Assembly (NCBI RefSeq): GCF_900104215.1
Contig: NZ_FMXO01000001.1
Span: 124,001-188,000, forward strand
Length of the DNA stretch: 64,000 nt
Origin: Desulfonatronum thiosulfatophilum
GTDB lineage: Bacteria; Desulfobacterota; Desulfovibrionia; Desulfovibrionales; Desulfonatronaceae
Reading direction: 5' to 3'
How positions within the stretch are numbered: position 1 is the first letter of the stretch; each line of letters opens with the position of its first letter. The position numbers were made by a program, and so were the translations under genes. Shown here in pieces: positions 1-8,660 of the stretch. The notes below the pieces were generated by a model. The model saw only the letters and a program-made list of their open reading frames with translations. It was not told the DNA's origin and ran no database searches.

Positions 1-153
1 GCCCTCCTCAACCGCCTGGAGGCGGACCCTCCCCTCTCGGACCACCTACGACACGCCTGGAAAAACCTGATCCGTGACGCACACACATACGACCATCGGA
101 TCGAACGCATCATGCAGGCCCTGAGAATCCATCAGATACCTGACCCCGTGTAA
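1..153 (+). CDS. C-terminal end of a probable glycosyltransferase (partial)
   Basis: An open frame enters from the left edge and stops with TAA at 151-153, giving 50 visible residues. The tail contains HTYDHRIERIMQAL, a pattern I associate with the C-terminus of CgeB-like group 1 glycosyltransferases, where a His-Thr-Tyr motif precedes a helix of Arg and Leu. No catalytic region is visible, so the family call rests only on this tail. The gene is cut by the window edge, and its start and domains lie outside. Confidence 0.4.
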   Translation, partial: ALLNRLEADPPLSDHLRHAWKNLIRDAHTYDHRIERIMQALRIHQIPDPV

Positions 154-204
154 TCAGGCTTCGAAACACAAATGATTTTCGGCGACCGCCGAAACCTAAA
201 CGCC

Positions 205-405
205 TCAGCTCCCTCCAAACCCCACCTCGACCTTTCCGTCGGCAACAATGACCGGCACCTTGCGCTGGCCCTTGCTGAGAATGAGCATTTCATCCATCCG
301 CGAAGCATCCGCCTTCACGTCATGATACACATGTCCAGGATGCGCCTCACGGGCGCGATTCGTGTAGGGTCACCCCTGCTTGCCGAAAATAACGGTCTTC
401 TGCAT
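205..405 (-). CDS. Small glutaredoxin-like selenoprotein, in-frame TGA at codon 12
   Basis: Reading leftward from ATG at 405, a GGAGG ribosome site (414-418) sits 8 nt upstream. The frame reads MQKTVIFGKQG, then TGA (370-372), then PYTNRAREAH and on to KVPVIVADGKVEVGFGGS: 66 residues if TGA is selenocysteine. The strand, the 'xUPYT' active site in place of a glutaredoxin CPYC, the later cis-Pro motif KVPVIV and the C-terminal GFGGS all fit a thioredoxin-fold glutaredoxin. This matches, from memory, the 'Uxx-star' glutaredoxin-like (seleno)proteins of anaerobic Deltaproteobacteria. A 5-bp hairpin with GU in its loop begins 13 nt after the TGA, as a bacterial SECIS should. The frame stops at TGA 205-207. 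Two sense codons later (GGC GTT) comes TAG at 196-198, so the real end could be three residues further on. A redox role in the cytoplasm is likely; the substrate is unknown. The alternative is a Cys-to-stop pseudogene. Confidence 0.72.
342..356 (-). promoter_or_regulatory. SECIS-like hairpin of the selenoprotein gene
   Basis: On the minus strand GCGCC (356-352) pairs with GGCGC (346-342) around the loop CGTGA. The stem starts 13 nt after the in-frame TGA, and the loop carries the GU dinucleotide that SelB contacts in known bacterial SECIS elements. The stem is short (5 bp), but spacing and loop fit. Function is inferred. Confidence 0.55.
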
Positions 406-446
406 TTCATATACCTCCCAAAAAAGATGATCCACAAACAGCTTGT

Positions 447-547
447 CCCATCACCCATCACCCATCACCCATCACCCATCACCCATCACCCATCACCCAT
501 CACCCATCACCCATCACCCATCACCCATCACCCATCACCCATCACCC
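447..547. repeat. Heptanucleotide tandem repeat (CCCATCA)x14
   Basis: Fourteen perfect head-to-tail copies of CCCATCA, plus a partial copy, lie between the selenoprotein gene and the trehalose synthase gene. There is no spacer diversity, so this is a simple microsatellite and not a CRISPR. A 7-bp unit is prone to slipped-strand copy-number change. It lies about 40 bp upstream of the selenoprotein ribosome site and about 120 bp upstream of the trehalose gene start. Confidence 0.95.
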
Positions 548-669
548 AAATTTGACATCCACCTCATTCCTAAGTCAATCTGACAAACAAGATTCGATTC
601 ATACATCGCACCGACGCCATCCAAACATTCGCCCCCCCAGAGCAGTGAAAAGCAGCGAAGGAGCATTTT

Positions 670-2871
670 ATGCGTTTGGTTATAGTTTCCAATAGATTGC
701 CCATCAGCCTTGAGGAGCAGGACGGCAAAATCGTCGCCAAGGAGTCCGTTGGTGGTCTGGCCACGGGATTAAATTCCTACCTGGATTCATTGGACCAGGA
801 TTCCCAGTTTAACGAGGATCCCTTGTGGATCGGATGGCCCGGCATGTACCTGGACGATCCGGATCGGTTCGATTTCTCCTCGCGGATCATGGGCAAGTTT
901 CGAATCTGCCCGGTCAACCTGACCGACGCCCAGATGGACAGTTTCTATCTCGGATTCTGCAACTCCACCTTGTGGCCCTTGTTTCACTACTTTCCGTCTT
1001 ATGTGGAATTTGATGAGAGTTCCTGGGACAGCTACGTGGAGGTGAACGACATCTTTCGCCAGGTTGTCGAATCCGTCCTGCAGCCGGACGACGTGGTCTG
1101 GGTGCATGACTACCAGATCATGCTTCTGCCGGAGATGATCCGGCGGAATCGACCGGACGTGTCCATCGGCTACTTCCTGCACATACCTTTCCCGTCTTAT
1201 GAAATATTCCGTCTTCTCCCCAGCATTTGGCGAACCCGTCTCCTGCAGGGCCTGCTCGGGTCGGATCTGATCGGTTTCCACACCTATGACTACTCCCAGC
1301 ATTTTTTGCGCAGCGTTTCCGCCATCCTCGGCCTGGAGCACAATTTGGGAAAAATCATGGTCGGAGACCGCTTGGCCAAAGTGGATACCTTTCCCATGGG
1401 CATCGACTACAATAAGTACGCCCAGGCGGCCAAGGACGAGCGCACCCAGACCGAGAAAGAGGAACTGCGACAATCCTTCGGTTCGGCCAAGATCATGCTC
1501 TCCATCGACCGTCTGGACTACAGCAAAGGCATAGCCAACCGGTTGCAGGGCTATGAGAAATTCCTGGAGTTGTATCCCCAGTGGCATGATCGGGTGATTT
1601 TGATGCTCGTGGTCGTGCCCTCCCGAACGGGAGTCGGCAAGTATCAGGAAATGAAAAAACAGATCGATGAGCTGGTGGGCGCGATCAACGGCCGCTTCGG
1701 AAAGCTGAACTGGACTCCGATCATCTACCAGTACACCACCTATCCGCTGCGCGAACTGACCATGCTCTACGATATCAGCGACGTGGCCCTGGTCACGCCG
1801 TTGCGGGACGGGATGAACCTGATCGCCAAGGAGTACATCGCCGCCAAGACTGAGAACAAAGGAGTTCTTGTTCTCAGCGAGACCGCCGGAGCGGCCATCG
1901 AAATGGGAGAAACACTGATCGTCAACGCGAACAGCGTTCTGGACATCGCCGAGACTATTCTTCGGGCCCTGGAAACGCCGGACGAGGAACAGGCCCGGGT
2001 CATGGTCCTGCTTAAGGATCGTATGGAACGCTTCGACGTCAACCACTGGGCCGAAGACTTCATGAATTCAATGCTTCTGATCAAGTCCGAGCAGGAACGG
2101 ATGGAATCCACCTTCATCAACACGGATGCAGCCCAGGACGTAGTTCGACGCTTCAAGGCCGCTGATCGCAGACTGCTGCTCCTGGATTACGACGGCACGC
2201 TGGTACCGTTCCATGACGCGCCATCCATGGCCTGCCCCTCCGATGAAATCCGGAAAATCCTGTCCGCCTTGACCTCCATGCCGAATACGGAAGTGGTCAT
2301 CCTCAGCGGCCGCAACAAGCACAACCTGGAACACTGCCTGGCTGATCCTCCCGTGGCCCTGGTGGCGGAGCACGGGGTCTGGATCCGGGAAATCGGAGGA
2401 GAATGGCAGATGATCCGCCCCCTGCTCAACGACTGGAAAGACCAGATTCGCCCCATCCTGGATCGGTACAGTTCCCGGGTACCGGGCACCTTCACCGAGG
2501 ACAAGGACTTTTCCATGGCCTGGCATTACCGACAGGCCGACCGGAACCTCGGGGCCCAGCGCGCCCGAGAACTGGCGGAAACGTTACGCGTTCTGGCATC
2601 CAACGTCGGAATCCAGGTCCTGCAGAGCCCCATGGTGGTCGAGGTGCGCAGCGCCGGGATCAGCAAGGCCGTCGCGGCCATGCACTTCGCCTCCAAGCAG
2701 GAATGGGATTTCATTCTGGCCCTGGGGGACGCGGAAAGCGACGAGGAAATGTTCAAGACCCTGCCGGACCATGCAGTAACCATCCGCGTCGGCTCCGACC
2801 TCTCCCACGCCACCTACAATGTCCGAAATCCGAGGGCTGCCGGGGTTTTGTTGAAGAATTTTACGTTGTAG
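670..2871 (+). CDS. otsAB: Bifunctional trehalose-6-phosphate synthase/phosphatase
   Basis: This 733-residue protein makes trehalose from UDP-glucose and glucose-6-phosphate and then removes the phosphate, so both steps of the OtsA-OtsB pathway are in one chain. The N-terminal GT20 domain (about 1-470) shows SNRLPI, WVHDYQ, IPFPSYEIFR, IGFHTYDY, the RLDYSKGI donor-site motif and PLRDGMNLIAKEY. The C-terminal HAD phosphatase domain (about 490-730) shows the nucleophile motif LDYDGTL, then VVILSGR, AEHGVW and the metal motif LGDAESDEEMF. Length fits a fused TPS-TPP. An AAGGAG-type ribosome site lies just before ATG 670. Trehalose is a compatible solute, so osmotic or desiccation protection is likely. 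A long antisense open frame over it is only a codon-bias shadow. Confidence 0.95.
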   Translation: MRLVIVSNRLPISLEEQDGKIVAKESVGGLATGLNSYLDSLDQDSQFNEDPLWIGWPGMYLDDPDRFDFSSRIMGKFRICPVNLTDAQMDSFYLGFCNSTLWPLFHYFPSYVEFDESSWDSYVEVNDIFRQVVESVLQPDDVVWVHDYQIMLLPEMIRRNRPDVSIGYFLHIPFPSYEIFRLLPSIWRTRLLQGLLGSDLIGFHTYDYSQHFLRSVSAILGLEHNLGKIMVGDRLAKVDTFPMGIDYNKYAQAAKDERTQTEKEELRQSFGSAKIMLSIDRLDYSKGIANRLQGYEKFLELYPQWHDRVILMLVVVPSRTGVGKYQEMKKQIDELVGAINGRFGKLNWTPIIYQYTTYPLRELTMLYDISDVALVTPLRDGMNLIAKEYIAAKTENKGVLVLSETAGAAIEMGETLIVNANSVLDIAETILRALETPDEEQARVMVLLKDRMERFDVNHWAEDFMNSMLLIKSEQERMESTFINTDAAQDVVRRFKAADRRLLLLDYDGTLVPFHDAPSMACPSDEIRKILSALTSMPNTEVVILSGRNKHNLEHCLADPPVALVAEHGVWIREIGGEWQMIRPLLNDWKDQIRPILDRYSSRVPGTFTEDKDFSMAWHYRQADRNLGAQRARELAETLRVLASNVGIQVLQSPMVVEVRSAGISKAVAAMHFASKQEWDFILALGDAESDEEMFKTLPDHAVTIRVGSDLSHATYNVRNPRAAGVLLKNFTL

Positions 2872-2949
2872 AGAGTGTGAACGTCGTCATTTTTGCGGTA
2901 AAGCACATGATGAATGTGAGGACTGAAGCGGCACCAACGGGCTGCAGGA

Positions 2950-3351
2950 CTATTTCCAGCAGTCCGCAGGTGTTTTTTGTCCCAGTTGGTTGATGGTCAT
3001 GGTCAGACAAATGGTATCATTTGCCTGCCTCCCCTGAGGATCTGCCTGTCCCTGAATGGTGAATGCCGTGGCATTGGCATGGGTCACGGTAATGTTGTAG
3101 TAGCTTTGATCAGATTTTACCGGAATGCTCGCACCGTCATACGTTCCGGCGTTCATCTCGCCATAGGTATAGTTGTTCGTGTAATATCGCTCCATGGCTT
3201 GAGCCGCGGCGACAAGGGCGGTTTTTCCGTCCGCACGCCGAGCATTCGTGGTGTACTTGGTGACCGCCGGAATTGCGATTGCCGCGAGTACTCCCAGAAT
3301 GGCGACGACGATGAGCACTTCAATAATCGTGAAGCCTTTTATTCGCTTCAT
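2950..3351 (-). CDS. pilE: Type IV pilin-like protein (PilE family)
   Basis: A 133-residue prepilin with the class III signal: short basic leader MKRIKG, then FTIIEVLIVVAILGVLAAIAIP, in which cleavage after Gly leaves N-terminal Phe and conserved Glu5. The C-terminal domain is small, with two Cys (TICL and ADCW) that could form the D-region disulfide. ATG 3351 is preferred over an in-frame TTG six bases upstream because GAGGAA (3361-3366) is 9 nt away. It is the last gene of the pilus operon, 46 nt after pilY1. It may be the minor pilin PilE that completes the FimU-PilVWX-PilY1-PilE priming set; a major pilin role is less likely but possible. Confidence 0.85.
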   Translation of the reverse strand: MKRIKGFTIIEVLIVVAILGVLAAIAIPAVTKYTTNARRADGKTALVAAAQAMERYYTNNYTYGEMNAGTYDGASIPVKSDQSYYNITVTHANATAFTIQGQADPQGRQANDTICLTMTINQLGQKTPADCWK

Positions 3352-3397
3352 ATGCAATATTTCCTCATTTTCAGCCTACATAATTACAGCAACCATT

Positions 3398-6300
3398 CTA
3401 TCTGAGTTGACGCCAGGACTGTCTACCCGTTGTCGCGGCATCGCCAGGATTTTCCAAGACGACCTGCATGTCTCCACTGGAGCCGCTGAAGTATTTGTAC
3501 TCCACTTCGCCGGCGGAAATGACCGCCGGAGTCTTGGCAATGCCTACATCCAGCTTTACTCCGCTTACGGGAACAGCAACCTCCTCCGTTGTGTCGTCCT
3601 CATTGACAATCGTTACCGTAACGAAGTCTTCAACATTGAAGAACATGTCTCCATTGAAGTCAAAAAACGAGAAATCGAGCCTACCGCCGCTCAAAGCGTC
3701 CAACTCCATCAGCCAACTAGATCCGCCGAAGTCGCAAGGATGCTCCGAAGGAATCATTGTCGTTAAAATTATTCGTCCATTACGTAGCAGAGCAGGACTG
3801 ACGACCCGCTCCCCTTGCAGAATGTTCGTCGGTTTAATCAAGTCCAGGTACCAGCCGCGTCTGATAGGGTCCGTTGAATCTGATGTATCCGTGTAATTTA
3901 CTAGGTAATTTGAAGTAACTCTTACGGGCATGTCATAATGGACGCCCTCAAAAAGAATATGCTGTTTCTTCAATATGCTGCGGTCAGTTTGCGGGATGAA
4001 ACCGGTGTCTCGAATCCCATAAAACGTCTGATGCTTTGTAATATTATTTACGACGTTGTCGCCTGTTTCAAAAAATTTGCCCGTGCCGAAATATACCATT
4101 TTTCCACCATTAGGATGAGAACCCACCACCGGCCGTGCTGTAATTGGTTGAACATTACCATTTCGATCTCGTGCGGTAAAAAGTGGCTTCAGCGTATTAC
4201 CATCTTTATAAGCAACACCCCAGCCTGGATTATTTATATTGCTGCTCGTCAAATCAAACTTCCACAGATTTCCTAGCAAATCCCCTGCATAAGCATAATC
4301 GGTAATTCTATCATTGTTAATGTCCACAGGAATAGGGGTTGACAATCCGTTTGGTGCTGCTTCTGTTCCTGTTTGTGTATCTATTGCCCCCAACCGAGCA
4401 CCGGTTGTCAGATTGACGATAAAGAGTTTGGCCAGATGATTATTGCTGCCGTAGCCATTGCCAAAGATTGCCACCCACTGACCGTTTTTTAAACGCGCAA
4501 TTGTCGGCTGTCCAATGGAATAACCAAGTTCTGGATCCGTGAACTCCCATAGCACATTTGCGGCTGTAAAATTATCAGGATCTGTTACATCTAAGGCAAA
4601 TACAGACCTACCTCCAGCTCCTGTACTGCCTACCAAAATCGTTCTCCATTCTCCATTAATAAAAGCATCACCCACCCTCGGTGGGCCATCAACAAAATAC
4701 CTATGTTCGTACTCAGGGTCTGTCAGCTTGCGCAAATGAGGAAACACTTCATTAGGTATATAGGCCATCATCTCCACTCCGTCGTCGGCCCGAAAGCCGT
4801 GGAGCATGCCGTCGTTGGCACCGAGGTAGATCATCTTAGTGCGGTCCTTGGTGGCATTGAGGAATTGATTGTAGGCTCCCTCAATCAACTCATCTCCGGT
4901 AAAACCCTCAGCTATTGTGGAAACATTATAGCCAAAGTTGGCAGCACCGACGAAAACCGGATCTGAATTGATAATGTCGCCTAGCAAACGAGTTCTAGCT
5001 CGGAAGATTCCATTCGGTAGTTCATTGCTTTTATCGCCCCGAAGATAGTTGAGTACCGCCTGTCCATGAGTTGTGCCGCCGTCGCCCATGAGAAAACTCT
5101 GCTGCGTAACGTTAAGATTGTTCCATTGAAACTTCACACCCTTTGGCGTGGATTCAGGGTTATATGTATAGATATTGCGTTGAGTGTGCTGAGGCAGCAT
5201 ATTTCCTGCCTCCCAATCCATACCACTAGTGCTGCCATCCATAAGCACTGGGAAGGAAATCAATTCGCCGGACCAGTCCGATGTCCGGAAGCGGGCCTGA
5301 TAAACATAGGTGCCTGTATCAAGGCGAACGGAGTTGGCAACGACTGAGGCTGCGGAACCGGTAGTTTCCACAACTTCCTTGAAGATGTTTTCCAAATCAT
5401 CTGCCAGTTTGGAGGGATCGATGGCGTAATAGTAGTTGTCCGGCAAACCATCTCCAGTCGAGTCCCAGGATGTCGGATCGGTGGGGAAATTTTTAGATTT
5501 GTTATAACCGCCCCATTTTGCGGCATAATACAACGGCTCTCTCAGAGATTGCGCGGTGGAGGGCCCCAAAGTGTAGGTATAGGATGTGGCTGGATCGTTA
5601 TATTGGCAATGAGAGCAACCCGGGACATCGCTGCCTGAACTGCGATTGTAACCATTGATCCCGGAATGCACCTGGAAGCCGTCTAAGGTCGTTCCGCTGA
5701 TCACATATCCGAAGCCCATAGCATTAGTGGTGGACTGACTAAAAACGTTTGTGGTGATGGTAATCTTGTCATCGGTGATTTGGTATCGGATCACACCGTT
5801 CAGGTCCATGTCGTAATCGCCACCCTGCTCGCTGTCTTCCCATTGAACGAGGAAAGAGCCCAAACCGGCTTCCAAATCCTGCTCAATGACCTTAAAATCA
5901 ACAATGGCGCAATTGCCGCTAATGGTTGTGTTACGGCAAGCCGGCAAAAGAGTCACCGCGGGGGTAGATTGACCAGGCCTGGGAATCTCTAGCCGGGGCA
6001 CGGCAGGAGCCAGTGACACACCGTATGTCTTGGTCTGGATCGCCGCTGCATTACCCTGTGAATCAACAAGATCTCCGCGTATACTTTCCGTATAAGCATA
6101 ATGCGCAAGTCCTGCTATATGATAGGAACCTTGCAGTCGGGGCGCTTCGGGACAAATACCAAGCACGTCGCCAAGAGATCCGACAGTCTTTGATGTACAC
6201 AATTGGTCATTTGCAGACCCGGCCTGCCCGACGAACCATGATCCGTCATGGATGTTTTCTCCCTGGCCGACGATACCCGTCAGGGAAGCAGCGGACGAGG

Positions 6301-8068
6301 CACCGAGTCCACTCACGCCGCTGAGCTGATCCGCATCGTACGAGGAGGCCGAGCTGTTGAAGCTGACAATGCTCAGATCAGCACACCAATTGCTGTTTGA
6401 AAGGGGATCCTGCCATGCGGTCAGGGCCGGTAGACCAGAAAGACGATCGGTGCCTGAGACGACATAATCGCCATGGGGCTGTTTTCCAGCCAGGTAACGC
6501 AAGGTCTCCAGGAAAATCTCCGACTGGGGATTTCCCCAGTTGGTGCAGCGCCCGTCATTAAAAGTATTCAGTCCCCAAGGACAGTTGTCGCCTCCATCAG
6601 ATGTGCCGGCATTATAAGTTGCATCATTGTTTCCTGTACCGGTATGGTGACGATATCCGTAGATGCGAAAACTGTTCAGGGTTCTGATGATCCCACCGCC
6701 ACTTGGCGCGCTTTTGAACGTTCCATCTGTCGTTATATTGATTTCATTACTGATATTGCCAAGGCTTCTGCGGAGTACTCCTCCAGACTTGTTGCGCATG
6801 TAGCTGCCTGTCAGCAGCCCAAAATGCAAGATTTCATCCTCTCCATACTGCTGCAGGAGGCCAATGGGTTTCAGGTTACCCTGCGGATACTGCTTGCACT
6901 TTTCAGTTCCCACCAAACCTGCGACACAAACTTGAACGAGTGCATTGAGTTCCAGAGTCTGAATTCCAGTTACGTTCCAGGGTGGGTTGTCTGAATTTGC
7001 AAATATGCCTGTGCTACTGACATCATTGCCGTTACTGAACCGAAGACCGCCAATCTGCATTTCGCTGTGACCGCTGCGGGTCACCTCTCCTTGCCAGCGG
7101 CATTGATGCCGTTCGTTAGCAGTCCAGAGCGAATAATTACCTTGAGAAATACGAATCAGCGGAGGAGTGGTTACGATCTGGGAAAAAGTTCCGTCAGGCG
7201 CCACAGAAGTGTTGCAAAAGCTGTATCCCCTGCGCGAGTTGTTCGTTAGCTGCCAATCGCTTCGTGTAACTCCAGTACCGTCACTACTTGTTATCTGAAC
7301 CTCAACCAGACCGGAGTTAAAGGAACGTACTACGCCGAGCATTCGAGCAGACTGCGGAAGAGCTTGGCTCTCGATGATCAATTGGTCGCCGATTTGAACC
7401 TGTGAAGAATTGTTCCATCCCGTAGCAAAAGTTCTGCGATCCGTTGTATCGTTACGAGAACCAGCAGGGATGGTAATAGATGTCACACTTGTCGTGGTTG
7501 TGTACGAAGAAGACGAGAACGGCGTCAGCTGTGGGAGGTCGAATCCGTCATAATACCGTACCCAGCTGTGCGCGTCATTGGGAAGATATGTTCGTTCAAG
7601 AACGGTAGTCGTGACGGTGTCCGTGGAGCGGGATCCGCCATAGAGGATCTTGCGGATTACGTCGATACGAGCCATGGATATATAGTTTAAGAAATTTCCA
7701 CTCCAATTTCCGGCACAGTATTTATCTGCCGTGATGGATTTCGGCTGGAACATACCTTGTGTGGCATCGTAATCATAACATTTCTTTGAATCAAAATAAC
7801 CGTAATAATCTATTGCATGATTGTATGTTCTTTCCGCTGCTCCATTTCCTGTCAAATCTGCATAGTCAGGATAAGCCTCGAAGTAGAGCTGGTGATCGTT
7901 GGACATCGTCAGCATAACCTGCGGGATCACTGCCTGGCTAACAAAAAGAGGTACTTGAGAGATATTCAAGGCATGCCCAGGCGAGGACACCAAGAGAATG
8001 CTAAAAAGCAGATTCAGAATGAGATACAGTTTGAGCTTGGTGATGAAATTGAAGAAGTGAGTTATCAT
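3398..8068 (-). CDS. pilY1: Type IV pilus tip/biogenesis protein PilY1
   Basis: A 1556-residue secreted protein. A hydrophobic signal peptide ending SSPGHA is followed by a long variable N-terminal half, and then by the conserved PilY beta-propeller half. That half shows LLGDIINSDPVFVG, MIYLGANDGMLHGF, AYIPNEVF, YFVDGPPRVGDAF and WEFTDPELGYSIGQP. The loop VDINNDRITDYAY has the DxNxDxxxD spacing of the PilY1 calcium site that controls pilus extension and retraction. The start at ATG 8068 has GAGGAG 7 nt upstream; an in-frame TTG 15 nt further up overlaps that site and is rejected. PilY1 caps the minor-pilin complex encoded just upstream, and in other bacteria acts in adhesion, twitching and surface sensing. 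Confidence 0.93.
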   Translation of the reverse strand: MITHFFNFITKLKLYLILNLLFSILLVSSPGHALNISQVPLFVSQAVIPQVMLTMSNDHQLYFEAYPDYADLTGNGAAERTYNHAIDYYGYFDSKKCYDYDATQGMFQPKSITADKYCAGNWSGNFLNYISMARIDVIRKILYGGSRSTDTVTTTVLERTYLPNDAHSWVRYYDGFDLPQLTPFSSSSYTTTTSVTSITIPAGSRNDTTDRRTFATGWNNSSQVQIGDQLIIESQALPQSARMLGVVRSFNSGLVEVQITSSDGTGVTRSDWQLTNNSRRGYSFCNTSVAPDGTFSQIVTTPPLIRISQGNYSLWTANERHQCRWQGEVTRSGHSEMQIGGLRFSNGNDVSSTGIFANSDNPPWNVTGIQTLELNALVQVCVAGLVGTEKCKQYPQGNLKPIGLLQQYGEDEILHFGLLTGSYMRNKSGGVLRRSLGNISNEINITTDGTFKSAPSGGGIIRTLNSFRIYGYRHHTGTGNNDATYNAGTSDGGDNCPWGLNTFNDGRCTNWGNPQSEIFLETLRYLAGKQPHGDYVVSGTDRLSGLPALTAWQDPLSNSNWCADLSIVSFNSSASSYDADQLSGVSGLGASSAASLTGIVGQGENIHDGSWFVGQAGSANDQLCTSKTVGSLGDVLGICPEAPRLQGSYHIAGLAHYAYTESIRGDLVDSQGNAAAIQTKTYGVSLAPAVPRLEIPRPGQSTPAVTLLPACRNTTISGNCAIVDFKVIEQDLEAGLGSFLVQWEDSEQGGDYDMDLNGVIRYQITDDKITITTNVFSQSTTNAMGFGYVISGTTLDGFQVHSGINGYNRSSGSDVPGCSHCQYNDPATSYTYTLGPSTAQSLREPLYYAAKWGGYNKSKNFPTDPTSWDSTGDGLPDNYYYAIDPSKLADDLENIFKEVVETTGSAASVVANSVRLDTGTYVYQARFRTSDWSGELISFPVLMDGSTSGMDWEAGNMLPQHTQRNIYTYNPESTPKGVKFQWNNLNVTQQSFLMGDGGTTHGQAVLNYLRGDKSNELPNGIFRARTRLLGDIINSDPVFVGAANFGYNVSTIAEGFTGDELIEGAYNQFLNATKDRTKMIYLGANDGMLHGFRADDGVEMMAYIPNEVFPHLRKLTDPEYEHRYFVDGPPRVGDAFINGEWRTILVGSTGAGGRSVFALDVTDPDNFTAANVLWEFTDPELGYSIGQPTIARLKNGQWVAIFGNGYGSNNHLAKLFIVNLTTGARLGAIDTQTGTEAAPNGLSTPIPVDINNDRITDYAYAGDLLGNLWKFDLTSSNINNPGWGVAYKDGNTLKPLFTARDRNGNVQPITARPVVGSHPNGGKMVYFGTGKFFETGDNVVNNITKHQTFYGIRDTGFIPQTDRSILKKQHILFEGVHYDMPVRVTSNYLVNYTDTSDSTDPIRRGWYLDLIKPTNILQGERVVSPALLRNGRIILTTMIPSEHPCDFGGSSWLMELDALSGGRLDFSFFDFNGDMFFNVEDFVTVTIVNEDDTTEEVAVPVSGVKLDVGIAKTPAVISAGEVEYKYFSGSSGDMQVVLENPGDAATTGRQSWRQLR

Positions 8069-8129
8069 ATTCTTTCTCCTCAAAGGCGATCTACCTTCAC
8101 CTGAAACATTTTGGACAGTGCCTGTGAGA

Positions 8130-8651
8130 CTAACGTTTATACGTTACCTGCAGAATGACTTCCGCATTAGAAGAGCCGCCAACGGCAAAGGAGGTAATGC
8201 GGTAAATACCGGCTTCAGGGATTGGTTCATCCGCCGCCAGGCTTCCGAGAGGCTGGGCCACAGGGGGTAACTCTTCAATTATATAGCGCGGAAGTTGCTT
8301 CACGTTGTCGATCAAAAATTCGTACTCCCATGAAAAAGAGCTACCTGGAGCCCAGACAACTGGATCAGTCCATAAGGATATGTTTGGCTTGTACAGGCCG
8401 TTTGTCCCGTCAAATGGATCAAGAACAGCGCCTTGGAGATAGGATTCAGCTTCCCGCAAGGCAGCCTCTGCGGCCTGAAATGCAAGATCTTTGTCGCGCA
8501 TATTGCCCGCCATTCTTTCCTGTAACGAAGTCGTCTGCATTCCAGCTACAGCCATAAGGGTTAGAACCAGAAGCATGACTAGAGAAATAACCAGAGCGGA
8601 GCCGGTCTGAGAATCAATTTCTTGATTGTGAGGGATTAACGAATTACACAT
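8130..8651 (-). CDS. pilX: Minor pilin PilX
   Basis: A 173-residue protein whose N-terminus carries the PilX signature: SGSALVISLVMLLVLTLMAVAGMQTTSLQERMAGNMRD, with the usual Gln-Glu-Arg-Met-Ala-Gly-Asn-Met stretch, then AFQAAEAALREAE. It is a membrane-anchored minor pilin that helps to prime pilus assembly and to load PilY1. It starts 9 nt after pilW and is followed by pilY1, the classic pilVWXY1 order. The ribosome site is weak by eye, so translation may be coupled to pilW. Confidence 0.9.
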   Translation of the reverse strand: MCNSLIPHNQEIDSQTGSALVISLVMLLVLTLMAVAGMQTTSLQERMAGNMRDKDLAFQAAEAALREAESYLQGAVLDPFDGTNGLYKPNISLWTDPVVWAPGSSFSWEYEFLIDNVKQLPRYIIEELPPVAQPLGSLAADEPIPEAGIYRITSFAVGGSSNAEVILQVTYKR

Positions 8652-8660
8652 ATTCTCTAT

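Noticed and set aside
447-547. Possible CRISPR array
   Set aside because: The units are 7 bp, contiguous and identical, with no spacers.
172-555. Plus-strand open frame of 127 codons covering the CCCATCA tract
   Set aside because: Its C-terminal half is only the translated microsatellite (ITHHPSP repeats), it has no ribosome site, and a better gene lies on the opposite strand.
787-2046. Long antisense open frame over otsAB
   Set aside because: Codon-bias shadow: the plus strand has full GT20 and HAD motifs, and the antisense product has no recognisable pattern.
3355-3357. TTG as start of the pilin gene
   Set aside because: It would be only 3 nt from the ribosome site, while ATG 3351 is 9 nt away and begins the normal short prepilin leader.
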